Assembly: GCA_900491605.1 (NCBI GenBank)
Contig: UESW01001690.1
Span: 1-64,000, forward strand
From: Calamus simplicifolius
Taxonomy: Eukaryota > Streptophyta > Magnoliopsida > Arecales > Arecaceae
Length of the DNA: 64,000 nt
Direction of reading: 5' to 3'
Under the pieces are notes generated by a model. That model did not search any database, was not told where the DNA came from, and saw only the letters and a list, made by a program, of their open reading frames with translations. Below are positions 35,050-46,600 of this stretch, piece after piece. Made by a program: the position numbers and the translations under genes. Within the stretch, counting starts at the first letter, position 1. Each line of letters opens with the position of its first letter.

Positions 35050-35190
35050 ATGGCACCTATTTTACTAAAGTCGAGAATGGAGAGATCGAGCTTCCCTTTT
35101 GAAAGCTGGCTCGTCCCAGATAGCTGGGGTGATGGAGGAGCTACTGAAGAGCAAGTAGTCCTCAAGGAAGGAGTCCCGAGGGTCATATGA
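35050..35190 (+). CDS. Small antisense ORF 2 of the Tat-like element (46 aa)
   Basis: The first ATG downstream of the TATA box opens MAPILLKSRMERSSFPFESW followed by LVPDSWGDGGATEEQVVLKE and a stop at 35190. The transcript would continue to AATAAA at 35717, so the ORF occupies the 5' part of an otherwise non-coding RNA of about 0.7 kb. I do not recognise the peptide. No signal peptide or domain is evident. Its orientation is opposite to gag-pol. It may be a real element gene or simply the leader ORF of a non-coding transcript. Confidence 0.4.
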   Translation: MAPILLKSRMERSSFPFESWLVPDSWGDGGATEEQVVLKEGVPRVI

Positions 35191-35716
35191 AGAGCGCATG
35201 GGGATGATTACAGGGGTCATACTGGGAGCACATGCTCCTTGTATGGCCTCTTTGATATGTCATGGGGCCTTACAAACCATTGGAAATGCAAACATCCAGG
35301 GCCCTATGATTTAGATGGATTTTCCTCCCCCCTCAGTTTGGATTTCTTAATTCATCTGCCCAAGGGGTCCTTCTCAACGAGGAAGGAGGTAGGTAGTACT
35401 GGGTTCCTATCTATGTTCTTGGGCAGCGACTAGCAGCCCAGCATCCCACTCAGGGCAGGAATCCTTAGCATCGGCATCCATGGGCCTTTAGCCCAGCTTG
35501 GATCCCTTAGTTCATCCATCCGAGGGATCCGTGGATGGCCTACTTTGCTATTAACCAGCGACTCAACGGAGCCATCTGATTTCTCTAATTTCTTGGGTCG
35601 GATGCAGAGCAACGTCATCGGCCGAAGCTGCTTGCCCGAGCTTTTATTTCATTTGTCTTTATTTCCTGTGCTATGGTGCACTTGTAATGCCTCTCAGAAG
35701 GTTGTAATTTTTTATC

Positions 35717-35722
35717 AATAAA
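35717..35722 (+). terminator. Poly(A) signal of antisense unit 2
   Basis: AATAAA is followed 20-40 bases later by TTGCTCTTTCTTC, after a stretch with no long ORF. Confidence 0.5.
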
Positions 35723-36149
35723 GAAAGCTCTTGCTCTTTCTTCTTCAAATACTTGTTTCTTTTCAATGTGATTGCATTGTTCGATCGTGGGGGTCGTTCT
35801 GTTTGTATTGAGCTTTCTGAATCGTACCTTGCAATCATCGGTAGCACTTTAGTTACTTTGCCTTCGTTAGGCATTTCGGTAATGCTCAGTCCTCTGCGGA
35901 GGAAGCATTCATCTCTGTTTGGGTCAAAGGAAGGCCTGGGCGGCCTTACTAATTTGCAATGTAGACATGGCCTCACTCGAGGGATGGAGTAGGTTTTTCC
36001 TTAAAAAGAAATGACTCGCCTAATCTTGCTGGTATGCAGAGAAAGAGGTTAGTTACCTTCACTGAAGCATGATATGACGTTTTAGTCACGCTAGAGTATC
36101 TAAGAAATCAACCGGCTTTACTGCCACTCTAAAGGAGTGATCCATTCAT

Positions 36150-37140
36150 GTCAGAACTTGAGATATTGCTTGAAGATATCACTCGGTCTTGCCGAGGCTT
36201 GAGATATTATGCCGAGATATCACTCGGCCTTGCCGAGGCTTGAGATATTATTCGGAGATATCACTCGGCCTTGCCGAGGCTTGAGATATTATTCGGAGAT
36301 ATCACTTGGCCTTCCCGAGGCTTGAGATAATATCCAGAGATATCACTCGGCCTTACCGAGGCTTGATACATTATTCGAAGATATCATCGGCCTTACCGAG
36401 GCTTGAGATATTATTCAGAGATATCACTCGGCCTTGTCGAGGCTTGAAATATTATTCGGAGATATCACTCGGCCTTGCCGAGGCTTAAGATATTATTAGA
36501 GATATCACTCGGCCTTGCCGAGGCTTGAGATATATTCAGAGATATCACTCAGCCTTGCCGAGGCTTGAGACATTATTCAGAGATATCACTCGGCCTTGCC
36601 GAGGCTTGAGACATTATTTAAAGAATCACTCGGCCTTGCCGAGGCTTGAGACATTATTTGAAGATATCACTCGGCCCTGCTGAGGTTTGCAAAGATTATA
36701 TTTTACTTGGCGCAGTCAAGGTACGAAGACATCACTCGGCTCGATCAAGGCTTCAAAAGATTATATTTTACTTGGCACGACCAAGGTATGGAGATCACTC
36801 GGCCCTGCTGAGGATTCAAAAAGATTATATTTTACTTGGCATGGCCAAGGTACGGAGACATCACTCGGTTCGGTCGAGGCATCAAAAAATTATATTTTAC
36901 TTGATGCGGCCAAGGTACAGAGATCACTCGGCCCTGTCGAGGATTCAAAAAGATTATATTTTACTTGGCATGGCTAAGGTACGGAGACATCACTCGGCTC
37001 GGCCGAGGCTTCAAAAGATTATATTTTACTTAGCGCGGTTAAGGTACGAGATCACTCGGCCCTACTGAGGATTCAAAAGATTATATTTTACTTGGCGCAG
37101 CCAAAGTACGGAAATCACTCGGCCCTGCCGAGGCTTCAAA
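36150..37140. repeat. Two adjacent minisatellites with a TCGGCC...GCCGAG palindrome
   Basis: At 36150-36690 about 13 units of 38-42 bp read ATCACTCGGCCTTGCCGAGG plus CTTGAGATATTATTCGGAG. At 36690-37140 units of about 65-70 bp combine the same palindrome with AGATTATATTTTACTTGG. The arrays lie between antisense unit 2 and the integrase end of pol. Confidence 0.95.
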
Positions 37141-37327
37141 AAGAGTATATAGCAAAACCTGCTTCTCATTGCAGTTTTCAAGAAAAATTAATTGAAACAA
37201 AAACTTTGCGAACCTTTGAAAGTTAAATTCAATGCAATAAACAAGGTAAGTTTAGTGAGGGCATACTCTTACTGATGATAGATGTAGAGGTTATCCGAGT
37301 TCCACGTCTGGAGGATAGATTTTCCAT

Positions 37328-40300
37328 TCAAATCTTGGAGTTTGTAGGTGCAGGCCTGATTACTTCCGCAACTTGATAGGGACCCTCCCAATTCGGGGAT
37401 AGTTTTCCTTGCTCCAGTGGTTTTGACACGGATGCCTTCCAAAGTACTAGATCATCCGGAAGGAAAGACTTCCCTTTGACTCTGGCAAAGTGATAGCGGG
37501 CTATCCTTTGTTGATAGGTGGCCATTCGGATTCAGGCCTTCTCTCTGACTTCTTCTATTAGATCAAGATTAGTTCAGAGTTGCTCGTCATTGGATTCCCC
37601 CGAATAGCTTTCCACGCGAGGGGAGGGGAGCCCGACCTCCACAGGAATGACAACTTTCATACCAAAAGCCATCTTAAATGGAGTTTGGCCTGTGGGTATC
37701 CTTTAGTAGTTTGGTAGGCCCACAACACGTGATGAAGCTCTTCTGCCCACCTGCCTCATGCTCGGTTGAGCCGAGCTTTAATTCATTATAGATGAGTTCG
37801 GTTGGTTACCTCGGCCTTCCCATTGGCTTGAGGATGTCCGACCGATGTCAGGCGATGAAGAATGTCATGATCCTCGCAGAATTTCCAGAACTTAGGATTA
37901 TCAAATTATTTTTCGTTGTCGGTGATGATGGTATGGGGAAGGCCGAAACGGCAAATGATAGCCTCCATACGAAATCCTTAGCCCTAGCTTTGGTTATCTG
38001 GGCGACTGCCTCGGCTTCGACCCACTTGTGATATAATCAATCGCGACAAACAAGAACTTCCTTTGCCCTGTTGCAAGGGGAAAAGGACCGAGGATATCCA
38101 TTCCCCATTTGGCAAAAGGCCAGGGAATGATACAGGAGTTAGGTGAGCAGAGGAGAGCCCTTGAACATTTGAGTGTCGCTGGCACGAATCATAGGCTCGG
38201 ACAAGGTCATCAGCATCTCTCTGCATCATTGGCCAATAATACCTTGGCGCAGCACTTTGTGGCACAGAGCTCGACCGCCAAGGTGGTTACCGCAGATGCC
38301 TTCATGAACCTCCTGAAGAGCATAATCAGCCTCTGACGGTCGGAGGCATTTGAGTAATGGCATAGAGAAGGATCGCTTATACAGCCGATCATCAATTAAA
38401 GCATAATGAGATGATTGCATTTTTAGTTTTCTTGCTTCTTTTCTGTCAGCGGACAGCAGCCCTTCTTTGAAATATTTGTGTATGGGATCTATCCAAAATG
38501 GTTCGATGTCGACCTGCATCATCTGATCAGCATCGGCAATGCTAGATTTCTCTAGGACTTCCAAGTGGAACCTCCGCTCAAGGTCCATCGAGTCTGTAGT
38601 CGCCAGGCGGGACAAAAGGTCGGCGCGCACATTTTTAGCCCTTGGGACCTGAATAATCTTAAATTCAGCAAAGTAGGAAGATAGATCGCACACCTTTTGA
38701 AGATACCAAATCATGTTCGGCTCTCGAGCCTCGAATTCTCCTTGCACCTAGCCTGCCACTAACTAAGAGTCAGTGTAGGCGTTTAACTTTTCGACTTTGA
38801 ACTTGCGGGCAATGCAAGTCCGATGAGCAGAGCCTCGTACTCCGCTTCATTGTTTGAGGCCGAAAAGGAGAAGCGGATGCCATATTCAAAAGTTGCCCCT
38901 TTCAGACTAGTGAGGATTAGACCGGCACCAGAACCGCTCATGCTAGAGGATCCGTCAGCATGGAGTAACCATGAGGCACTAGGCTTTGGTTGTTTAGGGG
39001 TGTCCGAAGCAGAACCATCTTCGGGTATGGTGCATTCAAGGAGGAAATACGCTAGGACCTGAGCTTTAATGGCTAGACGAGGCTGATACTGAATGCCATG
39101 TTCACTCAGCTCAATAGCCCATTTGGTCATTCTTTCCGATGCTTCTAAACGATGGATAATTAACTTGATGGGTTGGTCGGTCAAGACTGCTACAGTGAGC
39201 GCTTGGAAATACAGTCACAGCTTTCGGACCAATGTCACTAGAGCTAAAACTATCTTCTCGACTCAATTATACCTCGTTTTGGCATCTCTGAGCAATTTGC
39301 TGACATAATAAACAAGCTTTCGAACTTTGTTTTCCTCTCTGATCAGCACAGAGCCAACAGCGCTCTCATAGACCGCCAAGTATAGACTTAGCATTTCCCA
39401 TGGCTTCAGACTACTGAGGAGAGGTGGCGAGCCAAGATATTTCTTGAGATCTTCGAAGGACTTCTGGCAATCTAGGGTCCATTGGAAATTTTTGGCCGAC
39501 CGGAGTGCTTTGAAGAAGGGAAGGCACCTTTCGGCTGACTGAGCAATGAAGCGATTGAGGGCCGCTATCCTCCCGGTAAGACGTTGCATGTCTTTGATTG
39601 ACCCCGGAGGGGCCATCTGCCGCAAGGCTTGGATCTTCTATGGATTTGCTTGAATGCCTCGCTGAGAAACCATGAAGCCCAAGAACTTTTCGGAATTGAC
39701 CTCGAAAGCACATTTGGTTGGGTTGAGCTTCATTTGATACTTTCGAAGTGTTGCGAAGCTCTCTGCGAGATCCTTAATATGTTGGGATGCCTCCTTGCTC
39801 TTCACCAGCATATCATCAACATACACCTCCATGTTCCAGCCGATTTTCTCCTTGAAGACTTTATTGACCAGCCTTTAGTAGGTTGCACCTACATTTTTTA
39901 AACCAAAAAGCATGATCCGATAATAATAAATACCTCGGTCGGTGATGAAGGCAGTTTTTTCTTCATCCTCGGGCGCCATTCGAATATGGTTGTAGCCTGA
40001 ATAGGCATCCATAAAAGTCAACATTTTGTGGCCCGAAGTTGAATCCACAAGCTGATCGATCCGAGAAGAGGAAAGCTGTCTTTTGGGCAAGCTTTGTTGA
40101 GGTCGGTAAAGTCGATGCAGATCCTCCATTTGCCATTTAATTTTTTCACCATAACCACATTTGCCAGCCAGTCGGGTAATTGACTTTCTGGATGAAGTTG
40201 GCTTTGATGAGTTTGTCCACCTCCTCTTCGATAGCCTTTTGGCGCTCGGGGTAAAGCTTCTTTTCTTCTACTTGATCAGCCGAAATGCTTCATCCACACT

Positions 40301-41388
40301 GAGGCGGTGGACCAGGACATCCGGGTTAATCCTAGGCATATCCGATGCGGACCAGACGAAGACATTAGCATTCTTCCAAAGGAATTCGACTAAGTCTTGC
40401 CGAAGCTTTCCCTCCAGTTGTGACCCGACCTTTATGGTTTGGTTGGGCCGAGCTTCGTTGAGTGATACTTCCTCTAATTCTTCGGTTGGCTTTCCTCATT
40501 GCTCGGCAAAATCTTCCGGAGCATTCAACCCATCCACTTGGGCTTCCTGGATTGAAGGTCAGCAACAAAGCAATAACGAGCTATAGTTTGACTTTCCCGA
40601 ACGACACCCACTCCCCATTCGGTGGAGAACTTCATGGCGAGATAGAGAATGAAAATGATGGCTTTGAGAGATATTTGTCATGGCCTGCCGAGGATGGCAT
40701 TGTAAGGAGACCGAAGCTTGGTTACAAGGAAATCCATGAGCACAGTAGCTACACGGGGCCAAGTGCTGGCTCGGACTGTTAGAGTAATGACTCCTTTGGG
40801 GATTATGGATTCACCCGTAAAACCCACTACGATGGATTCTACAGCCTGGAGGTTTTTCGTCTGAAATTTTAATTTCACAAAGGCATCAAAATACAAAACA
40901 TTAATGAAGCTTCCACTATCAATTAAAATGCGGTGTACATCATAATTGTTCATGTTTAGGGATACAACCAGAGCATCGTCATAGGGGCACTGTACCTCCC
41001 GAAGATCTTCATCAGAAAAAGAAAGTTCATCAACCCGAGCCTTCTTTGGTGGATTTTCTTCCTCGCCTGGCCGAGATGATGGGGAACCAGTCGCCACTAT
41101 CATATTAACATTACCAACGACCGAGGGATTCGGTAGAGGGAGTTGGCGAGGTTCAGGCTGGCGATCCCCTTCATTGATCGGCTCAGGGGGTCCTCTGAAT
41201 CGATCCAGTCTGCCCCATTGGATCAGCAGCTCAATCTCATTCTGGAGCTGCCAACACTCCTCGGTGTCATGCCTGTGGTCCCGGTGGAAGCGACAGTACT
41301 TGGTTATGTCCCTCCGAGTTGCATTGCCTCGGAGAGAAGGCCGAGGAATCTGGCACTCAATTTTCATCAGAATTTGCTCTCTTGGCAT
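37328..41388 (-). pseudogene. gypsy pol (protease, RT, RNase H, integrase), frameshifted
   Basis: Read from 41388 down: a CRFHRDHRHDTEECWQL zinc-knuckle-like segment, then the aspartic protease (HRILIDSGSFINVLYFDAF, YNAILGRP). Reverse transcriptase follows (KMLTFMDAYSGYNHIRMAPE, FGLKNVGATY, MEVYVDDMLVKS with the YVDD active site near 39825). RNase H-type regions come next (LHADGSSSMSGSGAGLIL, NEAEYEALLIGLAL). Integrase follows, with a zinc-binding part (DYALQEVHEGICGNHLG), core (PFAKWGMDILGPFPLATGQ) and C-terminus (LVLWKASVSKP, NWEGPYQVAEV). The frame changes many times, so it cannot make a full polyprotein. Confidence 0.92.
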
Positions 41389-41399
41389 GGTGAGAAGAG

Positions 41400-42737
41400 T
41401 GTAGCGGTCGAACCTTCGAGCCGGACTCTGGGTTCAGTCTCGAGGCGGCAGTGGAGGAGCTCTCTAGCGGCAAGGAGAGCTTGTATGGCGGTAGGCTCGA
41501 TGCTTGTCCGAGCCCTTTGCCCCCTTCTTCTTCAGTTGCTCAGCTCAAGCTGACCTTTGCGATTCTTCAACCCTGGCATACTTATCCGCCAGGAACATCA
41601 TATCTAAAAGACTCTTTGGGTAGTTAACCTCTAGAGCCAAGTAGAAATCCCCTTTCTTTGATACTCCTCCAGCTAAGGAAGATATGGCTACCTCGTAGTT
41701 GAGGTGGTCGACCTCCAGGAAGGCCGTATCAAAACGGCCAAGGTAATTCTTCAAAGATTCCCTCTCTCTCTCTGCTTGACTTCAGAGAGGGAATCAGATC
41801 TTCGTCGCTGGCGACGGCTGCTAACGAACTAGCTGATGAGTAAACAACTTAGCTCATCGAAAGAATCAATGGAACCTGGCTTCAAGCTATTAAACCAGGT
41901 TCAGGCAGATCCCCTTAGAGTGGAGGGCAAGGCTGGCATAGGATCGCATTCGATGCTCCATGGAACATCATGATGGATTTGAAGCTGCTCAAGTAGTCGT
42001 CGGGATCAGTGGATCCATGGTATGGCTCGATGGTGGGAAGCTTGACATTAGGGGAAATCACTTCCCTCATGATCCTTTCAGAGAAGGGATTGCCCTGCTC
42101 CACCATTGGCTAGGACGAAGGGGCTTGTCTGACGGCGTCCAACTCCTGACGCCATTCTTGACGCATCTCCTGCATCTGTTGCCTAATCCCTTCATCCAAA
42201 GTGGTAGAGGGATTGGAAGATGGGAGGATGGCAGCGGTGTCGAGTCCTGAGAAGACACCAGAAAAAGAGAACGAGCCCGTCGAGATTTGAGCGGGCTCTT
42301 CCCTCCAGCCCACTGCGGCACCGGCTTTACCTTCGCGGGGCGATAAAAATAAACTACCACTTTATGGGGATTGGAAGAAGAGATCGCTGATGGAATAGGG
42401 GCAGCTGCCTCTTCATGAAGCTATGGAGCATGAACAGCTAGGCAAGGAACCCCTTGGAGTCCCTGGACCAGCTGGGTCAGTGTCTGGACCTACTAGACCA
42501 AATTAGCGAACTAGTCCAGCGTTACCATCGTTGCTGGTGGCAAGGGAGTCTCAGCTGGCGGTGGTGGTGAAGGCGCCAAACCACTAATTGGATCAGGCCT
42601 TTAACATGTGGCCTGATCTTGAGCCTCGGATGTTGCTCTCTTTCGATTGGCCATTAGAGGATTCTTCTTCTAATTTCGAGTCTTGTCTCCTGGGTTACAA
42701 GTTTACGGGACTTGAGGCCCTTCCTCTAGCGTCAATC
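41400..42737 (-). pseudogene. gypsy gag and primer-site region of the Tat-like element
   Basis: The minus-strand reading includes NPFSERIMREVISPNVKLPT, YHGSTDPDDYLSSFKSIMMF and LAGGVSKKGDFYLALEVNYP, all of a retrotrans_gag domain. It is preceded by a Gln/Arg-rich leader (RQQMQEMRQEWRQELDAVRQ). The frame is broken at several places. Just inside the 5' LTR, minus-strand TGACGCTAGAGGAAGGG (42735-42719) is the likely primer site; I cannot name the tRNA with confidence. Confidence 0.85.
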
Positions 42738-43646
42738 TGTTGCCGCGGAAATCCATTCTCCGACGCGGATGCACCCTGGCTCCGGGTCCGGACGCCGATC
42801 TCTCGCCTGAGGTGGAACCTGCAAGATAGTCCTCACGTAGAGGGTGTTTCGGGGGTGGCCCTCTGCGGAAGACCCTCCGACGCCCAAGTCAGTGGAAGTT
42901 CACAGCAAGCAGATATGAGGAGAAGGCTTCGCAGAAGAGTTCCTCTAGATGGGTGTTCTTCCGAGAGCTCAGAGCTCTGCTCGAGCTTTAATTGAGTTTT
43001 CCTATATGAGAGTTAGTGAATGCGTACCTAAGAGACTTCGGGCTATGGTATTTATAGGCGATCACCTAATTCCTTGGGCGTGTCATAGAGGATCTGAAAA
43101 CTATTAGGATTCGAAACGGATTCGAATCAAGTTTGTTACGAGGCCAGAAGGATCCGTATCTTGTTAGTTAGATGATCGACGGCTAGGAAAGTTGGTTGAT
43201 GCCTTGGGATTCAGCGATTATGTAGGCCCTAGGCCATTCTCATGGCCCTTAGGCCACTTATGGTATCATTGGCATAATTTTTCGTTTGGAATCTTGCTCA
43301 GCTATTATGAATTTGGACTCTCCCACGCTTGATCCTGCAGAGATGCTCGAGTACCTCGGTCCGACCGAGATGTAGGACAGCTTGGTTCGCCGAAGCATAG
43401 GATAGCTCGGCTTACCGAGGGATAGGAGTGGCTTGGTCTGGCTGACACATGAGGATGGTTCGGTTTGCCGAGGTTATAGGAATGGCTCGGTCTGCCGAGG
43501 TATAGGAATGGCTTGATTCTGCTAAAAGCGATTTGGCTTCGCTGTCTTACGGGTATGATAGCTGGCTGACGGGATGTTAGGATTGATCTTGACCCAATTA
43601 ACGATGTACACCAATATTAATGCGACGATAATTTTACCCCTCATTA
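42738..43646 (-). repeat. 5' LTR of the Tat-like element
   Basis: It runs TGTTGCCGCGG ... CCCCTCATTA, matching 29881-30788 along its length. Its outer end has TA where the partner has CA. The TCGG/CCGAGG words recur at 43330-43520. Confidence 0.92.
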
Positions 43647-43651
43647 CAATC

Positions 43652-46600
43652 AAAGAATATATAAAAATATATAGTCTCCTAACAAGATTGATGATACCTA
43701 AAAGGCTTTACTTTCAGATATTACTTCTGAAGCTTTAATTAAGAGTGCATTTAAAAACAGCAGCCGTTCCCTGCTAGGACATGTCCTGACTACGGACGAT
43801 TACAATCTAGTCCAAAAAAAAAACTCGTTCTCAACATCCACATGAAACCTAAATTTTACCATGCTTCCGATTGTATGCGAATGATGCTATAAGATAACGA
43901 ATGGATAGAATTGAAGCTTAGCCACCAGAAACCAATATTAAAAACATTCGTTAGCTGAAGCCAGTAAAACTAACCTGTTAAGATTAAGTACGAAAACGTG
44001 AGGAAATTGTTTGTGCTTTGCTGCATGACCAGGATTATTATATATGTAAAACTAGTTGGGGATGCCAGGAATCGATCATTTAAACATTTGAAGATAGGAT
44101 AATCTGGGATGCGTAGAATAGCATATGTCTAGTTTGTGATGATTATGAAATGGCATGCTTCTTTGTCAATGGTATCAAACTGTCAGGAGGAACGTAAGCC
44201 AACTATCCCTGCGGCAGTTGGCCTAACTTTGTAGCCCGTTTACAAAACCATCCCTGTGGCAGTTGACCTAACTTCACAGGCCTTAAAGTCTGCCCTATAT
44301 TTCAGACCAAGGATAATTTGTGGATCAATTCAGAAACGGTTTAATTATCGGTTTTTGGTGGTTCAGAGAGGTTTTGCAATGGTTGTGCAGCAAAAAGTAT
44401 AGTTCTTGTGATGGATAGCTAAATGAGCCAAAAGCCTGAACCTTGTGAAAACAGAGCGGGGAAAAAATTAAGTACTCCATCCAGCAACATTTCTTTTTCT
44501 ACATACAGTGAATGGTCCAGAAACTTTTAGTTTTCATGCCACCATATGTTTCCTTGGACTTTGTTCAAAAGCTAGCTTGTTTCAGTTTGTTTCAACAGCA
44601 GCGGATCGATATGCATGGGAAAGACTTTGCGGACCATGATGTCAAGCAAGAAGAAAGTAGCCAAAATTTGGGCAGCGGCGACACTACCACTGCGAGGACT
44701 TGTTCGCTATTATCCTTTGACTTCAATATGAGGCCACCTATGTTCACATGGATTTGCTTGTTTTTGGCCATTTTCACATTGATTTTATACAGCAGCTCAC
44801 GTAAGACACGCCTGAACTGCCTGCCCTTTTGTTCTTTATTTTGTTTCCAGGAATCTAACAAGAAAATTAGACTAGAGTAAATAGATAGGTATACATGAAG
44901 ACCACCTGTTTTTTGAGTTGGCTGTTAAAAATTTTAAGAGCAAAAATATGAAAGCAAAAGCAAAGAACGGCAGCAGTTCTAAGCAAATGCTGTCTTCTAA
45001 ATCAATCCCTACAAGGCAATTTACTAATCTATATGCAACCAAGTAGACCCTAATATTTTCCCCCTCAAATTCATGTTAATTAACCATGTCTCAATCCCAT
45101 ATAAGCATTTTAAAACACAGATTTCCCTCAATTTTTTTTTCTGTATTTATTATATTATTGTTTTATTACCATTATTTTCCCTGTAAACGTGATGAACCTG
45201 TGAATATATGGACTGGTCATAGCATATAGAGCCATGCATGACCCAAACTGAGCCTCAGTATAAAAACAGTGTTTCACACCATAAAAACAACGTGAATGCA
45301 TTAACCTCCAATATTTAGCAACTTCAAGTTATCCTGATGACAATTTCACTCTCAGTTTTCACCATTTGTCTCCAAACATAAAACTTTTCTGGTGTCATTT
45401 TTACCTCTTTTTAATTTTTTTTTATTTTGTATTAATTTGTTAAGAACAGAAAAGGGTCTCACAAGGAGAGTCACACCCGTGTTAATTATAATCACGTAGT
45501 CCAAAATCTTGAGGATGCATCTCTCAATCTCTAAACTGTGAGATTTTAAATAGGGGTATGCTTATATGCCACATTTCTTGTTTAGAAATAGGCATGCAAA
45601 TTTGTAACTTGACAGCTATTTACTAGATTAAATGTTCACATCAATGGGAAATGGACAGGTTGAAATCCTCTGGAACAACCTTTGCCTTGCATGGGGGATA
45701 AGTCTTCCCTTCTTGTTCTTATAGAGTAAAAGAGTCTTGGAGTCTTAATGGGAGAAAGCCCATGCAAATAGGACCACCAAAAGTTTCTTAAGTTCATTAA
45801 ATTCTAAGTGAAGTTGTGGGCTGTTATTCTCTCTGCCATGGAGTGGAGTAGGGGCTACTGTATGTGGGGTGGTCGATAACTAGGTGTATGTACACATATA
45901 AACGGAGCTACTCTTGGTCCTAATTCCTCTTGTTTCTTTTTCTTTTTCCTTTCTTTTGTTTCTTTGTTTGTTTTGTATATTATGAAACGTCTATCTTCTG
46001 TCACTGAGCTGATAAGAGTCCTTCCAACTCCACCGCTTGGCGTTTTTGTCCCCCACCACACCCTTCATATGAACGTACCTTCACGCACTTGAACTCCGGA
46101 TGATAAAACGCGTCCACTGCACCCCCCCAGCTATTGCTCCTCTAAGACCATAACATGGAAAAAGGGGGAAAGAAGACAAACTTCTTGCATGACGCCACTG
46201 CTAACTAAAGCCACTTGCTCTTCCAACCTCAGTTAACCTAAAGTCTTCTTTGTGTGAAGCCAGTCAAGACCCAAATATTTTATCACTCCATAGCAAATAA
46301 ATAAATAAGTATTTTATTTCCAAAATCCCAACCTCTCCACATTAGTGTTCTCATGATATGTGTCTTGTACATGCCTTGTTCTTGGATTTTTATTAGGAAC
46401 AAGTAACATTAGAAAATTGCTTGTAGTTTATATGTTATCAAAAAGTCCTTAGATGTTTCTTTTTAAGAAAGAAAGTGCAAAGATTATTAGTAACATGGCA
46501 TAACATAAAGAAAAAAGAAAAGAGAGTACATCCGTCTATCATGTATAACTACTCAGTTATATAAGATCAAATTAAAATTTAACTCTTTTAACGTTTTGCT

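Larger units (their letters stand above)
29876..43651 (-). mobile_element. Ty3/gypsy retrotransposon of Tat-like organisation, about 13.8 kb
   Basis: Two LTRs of about 908 bp (29881-30788, 42738-43646) are flanked by CAATT (29876-29880) and CAATC (43647-43651). On the minus strand the order is 5' LTR, gag, protease, reverse transcriptase, RNase H, integrase, minisatellites, two antisense genes, polypurine tract, 3' LTR. Extra antisense genes between pol and the 3' LTR and a large size are features of the plant Tat lineage (for example Grande, RIRE2). The LTRs have clearly diverged (about 13 differences in the first 97 bases, fewer later) and the ORFs are broken, so the insertion is not recent. 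Confidence 0.93.

Noticed and set aside
36646..37068. 140-codon plus frame through the minisatellite
   Set aside because: It arises from repeat units whose length keeps the frame open; the repeated peptide has no gene context.
36150..37140. CRISPR-like array from regular repeats
   Set aside because: Units are continuous tandem repeats with degenerate sequence and no unique spacers, in a plant retrotransposon.
41960..42360. Plus-strand frames opposite the gag region
   Set aside because: They are shadows of the gag codons on the minus strand.
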